From Azonexus sp. (GTDB lineage Bacteria; Pseudomonadota; Gammaproteobacteria; Burkholderiales; Rhodocyclaceae), in NCBI GenBank assembly GCA_030697085.1, contig JAUYQT010000253.1, positions 1 to 9,253 on the forward strand: DNA of 9,253 nucleotides. Reading direction: 5' to 3'. Made by a program: the position numbers and the translations under genes. Under the pieces are notes generated by a model. The model saw only the letters and a list, made by a program, of their open reading frames with translations, made no database searches and was not told the origin of the DNA. Within the stretch, counting starts at the first letter, position 1; each line of letters starts with the position of its first letter. Positions 1 through 7,829 of this stretch are shown piece by piece.

Positions 1-369
1 AGCGACGGGTTTTTGCACACTCACATGCTCCGTCAGCACAATCTGCATCGCCCCGGTTACTGGATTGATGGCAATCTTTCTGTTCTCAGCCCACCGATAG
101 GCATCGTCGTGATGATCCACGTAGAGCAACACATAGACATCGCCCTGGCTGGGTTTAAACACAATGCCGCGCCAATCCTGATCGATACGTACCGACTTTA
201 GATTCGCGTCACGCGCCGCGTGAATGTTTTCGTAATTGATCGATGATGCCGTCGGATCGCTCTGGAACCTGATGGCCCACTTCAGAATCTTGCCTTGCAC
301 TGCATTAGGCAGTTTAGCCAGCACAGCAAGAAAATCCTGCGCCAGCGCGACTTTTGGTTTAAGGCTCAT
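1..369 (-). CDS. RelE/ParE-fold N-terminus of a probable UvrD-type helicase (partial)
   Basis: This is the first 123 codons of a gene that runs off the left edge with no stop. It starts at the ATG at 369-367, which overlaps the stop of the upstream helicase as ATGA, with AGAGGA (381-376) six bases upstream as ribosome binding site. The visible part fits a RelE/ParE/HigB-like fold: two N-terminal helices (FLAVLAKLP at 13-21, then KILKWAIRF at 27-35), followed by strands around SVRIDQDWRGIVFK (59-72) and VYVLLYVDHHDDAYRWAEN (78-96). The VDHHDDAYRWA stretch is the family-like part. From memory, near-identical N-termini (with an INP-TG motif, here INPVTG at 101-106) occur in longer proteins that continue into a UvrD/Rep superfamily 1 helicase. 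The frame stays open past the RelE-like region, which fits a fusion. A free-standing RelE toxin of about 125 residues cannot be fully excluded. The helicase assignment is inference because that part is not in view. Confidence 0.72.
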   Translation of the reverse strand, partial: MSLKPKVALAQDFLAVLAKLPNAVQGKILKWAIRFQSDPTASSINYENIHAARDANLKSVRIDQDWRGIVFKPSQGDVYVLLYVDHHDDAYRWAENRKIAINPVTGAMQIVLTEHVSVQKPVA

Positions 370-381
370 TGCGTGTCCTCT
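366..381 (-). promoter_or_regulatory. ATGA overlap and ribosome binding site coupling helicase to RelE-headed gene
   Basis: The helicase stop TGA (368-366) shares four bases with the ATG (369-367) of the next gene. AGAGGA at 381-376, inside the helicase's last codons, is well placed to bind the ribosome. This arrangement normally gives translational coupling and near-fixed stoichiometry, so the two products probably act together. Confidence 0.8.
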
Positions 382-3300
382 GTTGCGCTCAGCCGAGCGA
401 GCACCTGCTCTGCCCAGCCGTCATGGTATTGAATCACGGTCCAACCTGCTGACTGCCATTGTGTCAAATGCTCGGCCTGATGCTCCAACAAGAGCAGCAC
501 ACAGGATGAAGACCATGCGAGTTCCGCTTCGGCACATACCTCACCAGCCTCGTCCTGCAACTCAAAGCCAATCTTATCCGGCGGCATGAACCCTGCACTT
601 TGCAGTACGGCCAGCCCGCCATGGGTAATCGCCATCGCAGAATCCAGCGCAGCTGCCCAGGCTTGCTCCTGGGCGCCGGACGGAGAATCTGAAGGACTGC
701 CGAATCCAGTTGGCGCAGGCAAGGGCAGATAGTCATCACCTTGAATACCGCGTCGCGTTGCAAGGAACATTCCGGACAAAACCTGAAGATGATTAAAAAG
801 CTGCAACCACTGACGCCATACCAGCTGACGCTCTTTCTCCGGCAGTTCCGCATCATCATCCAGCAATACCCTCCCAGGGCTCAGGTCTGCTGTAGCGCCA
901 TATTTTCCGAATGCTTGAGGCCACCACATCCGAACAACAGGGGCTGCCCCCTCTTTGCTGCCCGCTGCGGCCGCATTGCTAGGCACCTCAATCCAGGCAG
1001 GCCAATGCGTTTGCAAAGCTGCGAGCTCGGTTTTCAGCAGTTCATGCTCAGGGTCATTTGGCAGCGACAACATGCGGAACGTCAGCGCCACCGCATTGCG
1101 CAGCAACTTCGATTCCCCTGGGTCAAAATCGGGTTCTACCGGCATAGCCAGCCAACTTAGCAACTGCGCCACCGCATTGCTTTGAAATGCCCCGGGATCC
1201 GGCTTCAAAAAATCTGGCATCTTCACCGCACCGGCGTTCCTTGCAAGCCGCAACAAGGGGGACTCCAGGTCGGTGCTGTCCTCGCCAAGCAAAGCCTGCT
1301 TCACATCCTCATGCGTCACCGACCAGACCCAGAATTTTCCGCTTGCCAGCAAAGCCGAACGCTTGCGTGCATCCTCGCGCAAAATCGAATGATGGTAGGC
1401 CCAACCATCGCAAAAGACAGCAATCGGTCTCCGGGGAGACTTGCTCTGCGCTGGCCAGATCACAAAGTCCGGATTGGACCACCAGACGATGTCATTCGAC
1501 ATTACCTCCTTGCCTTGCGGCTCCACCCAGTAACGCTGCCCACCAATCTCAAGCAGATAACCAGATTTCCCCTTGATGATTTCGCCCACCAGCTTCGAGT
1601 GCGGGATGCCAGCCTTCCCGCCGAGGCGTTTCAGGCTCTCAATGAAACGCGCCTCAAGTGCCGAGTCAAAATTCGGATTGATATAGATCTCCGAGATGTT
1701 CTTCACCTGCTCCAACTGATCGAGCTTGCCGAGCAGCTCATCAAGCACCTCCGCTGCACGACGACGAGACACCATCGCCATCGAACGCCCAAGCCGATAC
1801 TGATACAGACAGCGGTAGCAACCATCTTTCTCCGGATTCTGGTTGCATGAACACGCATGCAAAGCGTCGCGTGCCATCTTCAGTACATCGGTCAGCGTCT
1901 GGGCATCCTCGCTCAGCAGCTGTTCCAGATAGCCTGTGCCACCAGGCACCGAGTCATACAGCAAAACATATTGGCGGCGCGGCCCGCCCTCTCGCCCCGG
2001 TTCGTCCTGCGTCGTAATGCGCAAGTGATCCACCTTGCCTCCAAAGCGCTTCTTCAAACCTAGTTGCAAAGCCGCAATGAACGACTGAACCACCTCATCG
2101 TCGATGCCAGACTGTGTGTAGGGCACCAGAATACGCAATGCTTCCGAGCTAAATTCGCGATACAGGTACAGGCACTCAATGATGCTTGAGGCATTTTCCG
2201 CCCCGCGCTTTTCACAATCGAACGCATGATCCTGCTTCTTCTCTTCTCGATCTGATCGGCGCGGCGGTAGCTGCACCTTGCCGCAATGGCGACACAGCTT
2301 GAACCCCGGCCGCTGGCTTTCCTTATCCGCCACCTTAAAGTTCTCACCCGCCTTGCCCAGCTCGCCGAAATTGATATCCCGGAAATTCGCGCGCGTAATA
2401 AATTCAAAACCGAAGGGCAGACTATCTGTCCTGATCCGCCATGCATGGCGCACATCCGCCGGGTCAACGTCCACCAGTAGCTGTCGGGTATAGAACTTCG
2501 GCTCGCGATCTTCCGCGCTATCGTCAATCCGCACCCGCGTATCGTCGCTATTCGCAATCGCCTGTTTGAAGCGTAGCAAGGGCCGGCGCTGTGAAATATT
2601 GCTCCACATCGCATCACCACACCGCGGGCAGTTAGCGTGAGTATCGGCATGCTGGTGCTCTTCACCCTGCGGCCCTAACAACTCCATGTGATGGCATGCC
2701 GGGCACAAACGCCAATCTTCCAGTTTGGCCAGACTCATATTGATCTGGTCCACCTCCACCCGCCGCTGATTCGCATAGAAGCGATTTTCCGGCGCGAACT
2801 CAGAGATTGCTGAAGACGCAGGGCGCTCGTATTTAATCGCAGGCAGCGCTACGTAAGCACCTTCGCCCACATCGTCACTACCCTTCTTGCGCCACAACAC
2901 CGACTTCAATTCCACGCCCGCTTCCGGGAACGCGTAATTCGGAATCAAGCCAGCATCCGTGAGCGTATTGAGCAGCTCACGCTGATTGATCTCCTTCACC
3001 AACATCAACGCGCCCTGCCGCTCGCGGTCAAACTGATCTATTTCAGCCTTAGTCGCCTCGTCCTGCGGCTTCGCCTTGAGTGCCTTTATTTTGTCCTTGC
3101 AGGCGTTGGCGCGCTTGCGATGCTGTTCTCGTTCGAAGGCGAGGCCCTCCAGCAGCTTGAGTATCGATAACCGCAAACCATCCAGTTCCTCGGTGCCAGA
3201 ATAAAAGGCCTTCAGACGATCCTGAATTCGCGTCGTCGCCTGCTTTCCTAATAGTTGGATGAACGCCGCCAGCAAGCGTGGCTCATTCGTCAGCACATGC

Positions 3301-6300
3301 TCAAGGAAGGTGTAGGGGAAACGGCCCGAGGCATTTTTGTCGATGGCATCCAGCGCTTCGGAAGTCTTCTCTGGCAGGGCATCGTCATCAATCCCGCTCG
3401 CCACCCAGTCATCCAGACAAAAAGCCATCAACTGCCGCCGCAACACATCGGCGGCCTGCAAGAAAATCCCCGGCGGCGCCACCTCCCCAGCCAGCATTTC
3501 CTCGGTTTCCTCGAAGAAATACAGATCGTGCGGGCTGCTGCCATCGGCAAGCGTCGTGGCGAGCGCATTACCGTCGCGTCGCCCGGCACGGCCGATCCGC
3601 TGCAAAAAGCTCGCCTGATTCGGCGGCACCGAACACAGCATCACTGCCGACAGATCGCCGATATCGACGCCCATCTCCAGCGTCGGCGTGGCAGAAAGCA
3701 GGTTTTCATCCCACTTCTGCGGGTTCTTCGCCTTGAACCGAACTTCCAGCGCCTCTCGCTCGGTGCGCTCAAGCAAACCCGTATGTTCCGCCGCAATCAC
3801 CCGGCGCAAATCTCCCGTACTGAAACGTTCGGCCAGCCAACCGCCCGCGCTCGCCTGACGCGTGTAGGTAAAACCTGGCGCGTCCAGACACGGCATTCCG
3901 AGTAACGCCTCTGCCACATCAGTCGGCACATGAATGTATCGCTTGCCGTCATCGCTCACTAGGCGAACCAAGGCGGTGGTGAGTTGCAAACTATCTGCAG
4001 CCAGCGCCACAGATTTTCCCTGTTGTTCGCCATCAAATTCACGCAAGAGGCCGGCAGCCACCAGACAACGAATTGCCTCACGATAAATCGGCTCCGCCAT
4101 GCCCGCGCTGATCAGCATTTGCTGCCCCAGGCAGGCAGCCATCCAGCGTTCGTACCAGGTCTGCTGGCGCGTATTGATCAGCTTGTCGAAATGCTGGTGC
4201 GTCCCAAGCGTCAGGTAAGTCGGTCGTGGCGTGCGCTCCCCCATGGCGGGTAGCCACTCATTGCGCGACATGGCAAAGCCAAAAATATTCCCGTCTTCCG
4301 CAAAGCGAGCCAGCTCTGGATGCGACACCGCACCACGCTGCCGCAAGTAGTTCAAAAACCCCCACAACCATTGCAGCACCGGCCCGCGCTCCAGTCCGTG
4401 TGCGCCAAATTGCTCGCGCAACACCGGCAGCAATGCGTCGGCTACTTCTTGCACCAGCTCACTATCCGGCGCTAACACTGCCTTGCCTACGCGCTCCAGC
4501 GTGCGTCCGCGCTGGCTCTGATAGGTAAAGTCTGAGAATGCCTGCCACATCAGCCGTTTCTGCACGCGCCCCGGCAATCGGCTATTGGTGGGCAGCTTCC
4601 CTTTCTTCAGCAACTCATCCGTCCAGTCACGCTGCCACAGCATGTTTGGGCCGATGAATTCTGCGACGAAATCCTCTTTGCTCAGCATCGCCAAGGGAGA
4701 ACCCGGCTCAAGCCAAATCTCACCGAAACGCGCCAAAAACTCCGGCCAAGCAATCGACGGCTTGGCTGTCGTATCTATCGCTTTAGCCATGGCCGTGCGT
4801 AGCGTGTTGCTATAGGTGCGGGCCGTAAAAAAACCAGCCCGATGCGCGGCATCCTGCACCGAGTCCGAAAATGCGATCAGCTTCTTGTCGTCATTGAAGG
4901 GGCTCGCCCAAGAATGCTCAATCACTTGCGAACCCAGTGTGGAGTTTCGCGCACCCAGCAGGATCAACCGGTCACGCGCACCACACGCGGGGCACGTGTT
5001 GTCATGCCAGTTGTAGGCCATGTTCCCGCGCAGGCTGTTGCGTACCCCCGTGGTTCGGAACACGCGCACCAGCTCTTCATTGCCGCAGGCATTGCAGATT
5101 TCGCCATTGCCCTGCATGTGGCCGCAGCCACAGCACAGCAGTTGCGGCACACCCTCCACAGGTGATTGCGAAGATTGCAACTTGCCTGGATAAAGGCGCA
5201 CCACATCGGCGCTGCCGCCAAACCACGCGTTGTAGATCTCATCGAGTTTGTCCGTGAGTTTGTTGCGCCCACTCGGCAAGCGTGAAACCCAAGCCGTGGT
5301 ATGGCACTGGCTGCATTGCACCAGCGGCAGATACACCCCCACTGGCTTCGATTTCAAATCGGCCGATGCTTTCAGCGCAACCTGTTGCGGTTCTGCTGCC
5401 AGCTTCGCCACCATCCGGCGCAACTCGCGCATCCAGAGCTGAATACGCAAAGTCACCAAAGGCAGGCTGGCAGTCTCAGGGCTTCTTGCCCAAGCCACCA
5501 GCACCAACAGCGCATCCAGCACCAGCCCGATATGGCGCCGGGCCATCTCCGGCAGCGGCCCTTGCAACTGCGCCTGCAAATCCGCCAGCTTCACCGCGCC
5601 ATTCTTCGCCAGCTTCAATAGGTTTACAAACAGCAGATGCTTCTTGAGCATCTCGCCCAGGGCCATTCGCCAAGTGCCGTCCTCTACATCTGCAGGCACC
5701 GTCTTGTCCGGGAAAAACACAGCAAACCACGCACGCACCGCCGCCTGCTGCGTCTCGTAGCCAGCAGGCAGCAGTAGCGCCTCCATCCCTTCCTGCCACT
5801 GCAACACATGCTCAATGGTGGCGTCTCCCAGAAACTCAGCCACCGATTTGCGGTTCTCCGTCACCACCGAATCCGGCAGAAACGCGCTCCCGAAAATCTG
5901 TTCGGCGTAGTCCCGCAAGGGTTGCGTGTCCGTACTGCCCCCCAGCGTGGCAGACGTGCCAACACACACCAGATGCCCCTCTGGCGTCTGCAAGCGGGCA
6001 CGCAAACGGCGAAGGAGTAATGCCAGGTCTGTCCCTTGTGCACCGTCGAAGGTATGCAGCTCATCCACCACCAGATAGCGCAGGGTGGTTGGCGTGTTCT
6101 TTTCCCACAGCTTGCGGTCACGCGGCCGGATCAGCAGGTAATCCAGCATCTTGTAATTGGTCAGCAAGATATCGGGAGGAGCGCGGCGCAGGGTGTCGCG
6201 ATCAGTAATCACGCTACCCGCCGCCATCATGGTGCCACTACCCGGCAAGCCCGCCTGCCCGCCGACAAACAATCCGACGCGCAAACCCTTGAATGCCGGA

Positions 6301-6758
6301 ACCTTGTCGACAAGCTCCGCAATACGCCGCGCCTGATCCGACGCCAGCGCATTCATCGGGTAAATCACCAGCGCCTTGATGCCCTGCTCACCCGCCGCCT
6401 TGGCGCGGCTGGCATGGTCCAGCAAGGGATACAGAAAACATTCTGTTTTACCGCTGCCCGTGCCCGTCGCCACCAGGGTATTCGCCGCTTGCCGGTTGCT
6501 CGCCAGCCGAAGCCAAGCCGCCTCTTGGTGCACGTAGCAAGGGTACTGCGTCTCGAAATGTCCAAAAAACTTCCGTCCGGAAGCGCCAATCCTAAAGGGC
6601 AACCCTACCTGTAGGTAAGGCCCCTTTATCCATGCAGACTCTTCATCGACGAAGCGCTGCATCAAGCCATGGAAGAAATCGTCAGAAGGCTCAAATCCTG
6701 TCAGCAGGAACTGTTTAAGGCCATTCTGGATATCACGTGCAAGCAAGGAAGGAAGCAT
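366..6758 (-). CDS. Giant YprA/DruE-like DEAD/DEAH helicase with DUF1998 and nuclease-like C-terminus
   Basis: A 2130-residue superfamily 2 helicase in one open frame. RecA domain 1 carries Walker A ATGTGSGKT (97-105), motif Ia VIYPMNALASDQ (131-142), a DELH box (232-235) and GTSATLGG (267-274). Domain 2 begins near LIAFSDSVQDA (627-637), is split by an insertion of about 350 residues, and resumes with LLSATPTLEMGVDIGDL (1020-1036) and QRIGRAGRRDG (1053-1063). CxxC pairs lie at 482/485, 555/558 and 589/592, with CCGC at 542-545; more lie at 1352/1355, 1377/1380 and 1489/1492. A probable coiled coil spans 1205-1262. DUF1998 marks are YDSVPGGTGY (1601-1610) and CxC...CxxC (1636-1650). A restriction-endonuclease-like region follows (about 1697-1825), then a tail with no family I can name. 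Known relatives remodel DNA in Druantia and DISARM; MrfA/YprA itself is only about 750 residues. The ATG at 6758 has just a weak GAGAG 11 bases upstream, but an in-frame TAG lies behind it and no better start exists. Confidence 0.93.
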   Translation of the reverse strand: MLPSLLARDIQNGLKQFLLTGFEPSDDFFHGLMQRFVDEESAWIKGPYLQVGLPFRIGASGRKFFGHFETQYPCYVHQEAAWLRLASNRQAANTLVATGTGSGKTECFLYPLLDHASRAKAAGEQGIKALVIYPMNALASDQARRIAELVDKVPAFKGLRVGLFVGGQAGLPGSGTMMAAGSVITDRDTLRRAPPDILLTNYKMLDYLLIRPRDRKLWEKNTPTTLRYLVVDELHTFDGAQGTDLALLLRRLRARLQTPEGHLVCVGTSATLGGSTDTQPLRDYAEQIFGSAFLPDSVVTENRKSVAEFLGDATIEHVLQWQEGMEALLLPAGYETQQAAVRAWFAVFFPDKTVPADVEDGTWRMALGEMLKKHLLFVNLLKLAKNGAVKLADLQAQLQGPLPEMARRHIGLVLDALLVLVAWARSPETASLPLVTLRIQLWMRELRRMVAKLAAEPQQVALKASADLKSKPVGVYLPLVQCSQCHTTAWVSRLPSGRNKLTDKLDEIYNAWFGGSADVVRLYPGKLQSSQSPVEGVPQLLCCGCGHMQGNGEICNACGNEELVRVFRTTGVRNSLRGNMAYNWHDNTCPACGARDRLILLGARNSTLGSQVIEHSWASPFNDDKKLIAFSDSVQDAAHRAGFFTARTYSNTLRTAMAKAIDTTAKPSIAWPEFLARFGEIWLEPGSPLAMLSKEDFVAEFIGPNMLWQRDWTDELLKKGKLPTNSRLPGRVQKRLMWQAFSDFTYQSQRGRTLERVGKAVLAPDSELVQEVADALLPVLREQFGAHGLERGPVLQWLWGFLNYLRQRGAVSHPELARFAEDGNIFGFAMSRNEWLPAMGERTPRPTYLTLGTHQHFDKLINTRQQTWYERWMAACLGQQMLISAGMAEPIYREAIRCLVAAGLLREFDGEQQGKSVALAADSLQLTTALVRLVSDDGKRYIHVPTDVAEALLGMPCLDAPGFTYTRQASAGGWLAERFSTGDLRRVIAAEHTGLLERTEREALEVRFKAKNPQKWDENLLSATPTLEMGVDIGDLSAVMLCSVPPNQASFLQRIGRAGRRDGNALATTLADGSSPHDLYFFEETEEMLAGEVAPPGIFLQAADVLRRQLMAFCLDDWVASGIDDDALPEKTSEALDAIDKNASGRFPYTFLEHVLTNEPRLLAAFIQLLGKQATTRIQDRLKAFYSGTEELDGLRLSILKLLEGLAFEREQHRKRANACKDKIKALKAKPQDEATKAEIDQFDRERQGALMLVKEINQRELLNTLTDAGLIPNYAFPEAGVELKSVLWRKKGSDDVGEGAYVALPAIKYERPASSAISEFAPENRFYANQRRVEVDQINMSLAKLEDWRLCPACHHMELLGPQGEEHQHADTHANCPRCGDAMWSNISQRRPLLRFKQAIANSDDTRVRIDDSAEDREPKFYTRQLLVDVDPADVRHAWRIRTDSLPFGFEFITRANFRDINFGELGKAGENFKVADKESQRPGFKLCRHCGKVQLPPRRSDREEKKQDHAFDCEKRGAENASSIIECLYLYREFSSEALRILVPYTQSGIDDEVVQSFIAALQLGLKKRFGGKVDHLRITTQDEPGREGGPRRQYVLLYDSVPGGTGYLEQLLSEDAQTLTDVLKMARDALHACSCNQNPEKDGCYRCLYQYRLGRSMAMVSRRRAAEVLDELLGKLDQLEQVKNISEIYINPNFDSALEARFIESLKRLGGKAGIPHSKLVGEIIKGKSGYLLEIGGQRYWVEPQGKEVMSNDIVWWSNPDFVIWPAQSKSPRRPIAVFCDGWAYHHSILREDARKRSALLASGKFWVWSVTHEDVKQALLGEDSTDLESPLLRLARNAGAVKMPDFLKPDPGAFQSNAVAQLLSWLAMPVEPDFDPGESKLLRNAVALTFRMLSLPNDPEHELLKTELAALQTHWPAWIEVPSNAAAAGSKEGAAPVVRMWWPQAFGKYGATADLSPGRVLLDDDAELPEKERQLVWRQWLQLFNHLQVLSGMFLATRRGIQGDDYLPLPAPTGFGSPSDSPSGAQEQAWAAALDSAMAITHGGLAVLQSAGFMPPDKIGFELQDEAGEVCAEAELAWSSSCVLLLLEHQAEHLTQWQSAGWTVIQYHDGWAEQVLARLSATEDTQ

Positions 6759-6831
6759 TGTTTTTATTACTCTCTGGTAGCAAGGCGCTGCCGTCGTCGT
6801 GTGCTAACGGTTGCATGTAACGTTAAAAACA
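6759..6831 (-). other. Short gap between abiEii-like and helicase genes
   Basis: These 73 bases separate the toxin stop from the helicase start. I see no convincing sigma-70 promoter and no hairpin followed by a T-run. Only weak symmetry is present (TAACGTTA at 6819-6826). The simplest reading is read-through transcription from the toxin-antitoxin genes into the helicase. A weak promoter or a promoter of unusual type cannot be ruled out by eye. Confidence 0.45.
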
Positions 6832-7815
6832 TCACTTGCCCCGGTTGATTTCAGTTTCCAGCCCGGTCAACGCCGAAATAATGTCCTGGAAAGTAGGTAC
6901 TGGGCCGAAGATCATGCCCTGCATCGCACGGTAGTCCGTTTCCACAGTCCCCAAGACCTCGCCATGTGGCATCAGGCTCAGGCTGCCCGGTACCGCCAGC
7001 TCATAACGTGCCCAGCCGCGTGGATAGAAGCGCTGCTTGAAGGCAACCACCTCGGCCAACAGATCAAAATCAGCCAGCGCGGCGGCCCGCACAGGTGACG
7101 CCGCCATGCGCGCAAGATCGTAGTAATGCCGCGAATAGCGCGCCGGCTGCAGATTACCCGCAGGGCGATGCGCCTCGTGATGCAGGATGGTCACCTTCTC
7201 CCAGAAGGTACGCTCGGCCCGGATCACACGCACTTCGAAATCCCGCTGCTTGAAGACTGTCGGAAACTGCTCCGCCGCATAGCAACTCACGCGCCGCAGC
7301 TCATGCGGTAACCAGGCGGCCAGCGGGCCGATTTCCAGCCGCACCTCAGGCCGCAGGTAGGCATCCGGAAATGCCGCGGGGTAACGCACATTGATCACGT
7401 GCGTATCGTTTGCCTCCACTTCGCAAACACACAGCTCGCCCAATACGGCACGGATGCGCCCCAGCAGCTCGCCAGCGATGAAGCGTACAGCCTCCGCCTC
7501 GATGGCCGCGTTCAGTTTGTTTTGCTGCGTTTGCGAACGCTCAGCCAGCGGATCGGCCTCGCTGAGCGTGCGCCAATCCAGCACCAGATCAATGTCTTCG
7601 GAGAAACGCTGGATCAGTCCATAAGCCTTTGAAAGACTCGTTCCACCCTTGAACATCAGCCAGTTCGCCAACTGCGTATCGGCAAACAGGCAGCACAGTA
7701 CCCAGCTCACCCAGAAATCCTTTTCAACCACGGCTGGCGTGGTGCCCATGCGCGCAGCCGATTCCGCGAAAAGCTCAGAACGCTCACGTGCAGCAAGACA
7801 AGCAACGCGATACAT
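6832..7815 (-). CDS. abiEii: AbiEii-like nucleotidyltransferase toxin of a type IV toxin-antitoxin pair
   Basis: A 327-residue protein of the AbiEii/AbiGii family, cytoplasmic enzymes of the DNA polymerase beta superfamily. Characterised relatives use a nucleotidyltransferase activity to stop growth, in some MenT members by adding nucleotides to tRNA. The active-site motifs look intact: FKGGTSLSKAYGL at 55-67 (the G-[S/T] motif), the paired acidic residues SEDIDL at 72-77 (D74 and D76), ERTFWEKVTILHHEAHR at 201-217 (K207 is the likely conserved lysine), and RYSRHYYDLARM at 226-237 (D233). EKDFWVSWVL near 31-40 is the usual N-terminal family signature. The ATG overlaps the antitoxin stop by one base and has a strong GAGGAGGAG five bases upstream, so translation is probably coupled. 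Length is normal and I see no frameshift. The toxin is therefore probably active; the substrate cannot be told from sequence. Confidence 0.93.
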   Translation of the reverse strand: MYRVACLAARERSELFAESAARMGTTPAVVEKDFWVSWVLCCLFADTQLANWLMFKGGTSLSKAYGLIQRFSEDIDLVLDWRTLSEADPLAERSQTQQNKLNAAIEAEAVRFIAGELLGRIRAVLGELCVCEVEANDTHVINVRYPAAFPDAYLRPEVRLEIGPLAAWLPHELRRVSCYAAEQFPTVFKQRDFEVRVIRAERTFWEKVTILHHEAHRPAGNLQPARYSRHYYDLARMAASPVRAAALADFDLLAEVVAFKQRFYPRGWARYELAVPGSLSLMPHGEVLGTVETDYRAMQGMIFGPVPTFQDIISALTGLETEINRGK

Positions 7816-7829
7816 CAGTTCTCCTCCTC
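7815..7829 (-). promoter_or_regulatory. Strong ribosome binding site and TGATG stop/start overlap for the toxin gene
   Basis: GAGGAGGAG (7829-7821) lies five bases before the toxin ATG, inside the last Glu codons of the antitoxin gene. The antitoxin TGA and toxin ATG share one base (TGATG). This is the strongest ribosome binding site in the window. It suggests the toxin is made from the same message as its antitoxin by re-initiation. Confidence 0.8.

Noticed and set aside
236..589. Open frame of 117 codons on the plus strand
   Set aside because: It lies antisense over the helicase 3' end and the RelE-headed start, has low-complexity composition, no family features and no ribosome binding site.
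1182..1850. Open frame of 222 codons on the plus strand
   Set aside because: It is antisense to the DUF1998/nuclease-like part of the helicase. Composition (many His, Arg, Gln, Leu) is typical of a shadow frame, and no domain is recognisable.
2060..2665. Open frame of 201 codons on the minus strand in another frame
   Set aside because: It lies wholly within the helicase gene; the helicase frame has clear motifs on both sides, so this is a shadow and not a sign of a frameshift.
3255..3905. Open frame of 216 codons on the plus strand
   Set aside because: Antisense to helicase motifs V and VI, which are intact; basic, low-information composition.
366..6758. Assignment as canonical Druantia druE
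   Set aside because: Architecture agrees, but no other Druantia subunit is in the window and the following gene does not resemble one, so the gene symbol was withheld.
6811..6831. Possible promoter before the helicase (AACGTTA symmetry, TAATAA near the start)
   Set aside because: No -35-like sequence lies at usable spacing from TAATAA, and the symmetry is too short to stand out from chance.
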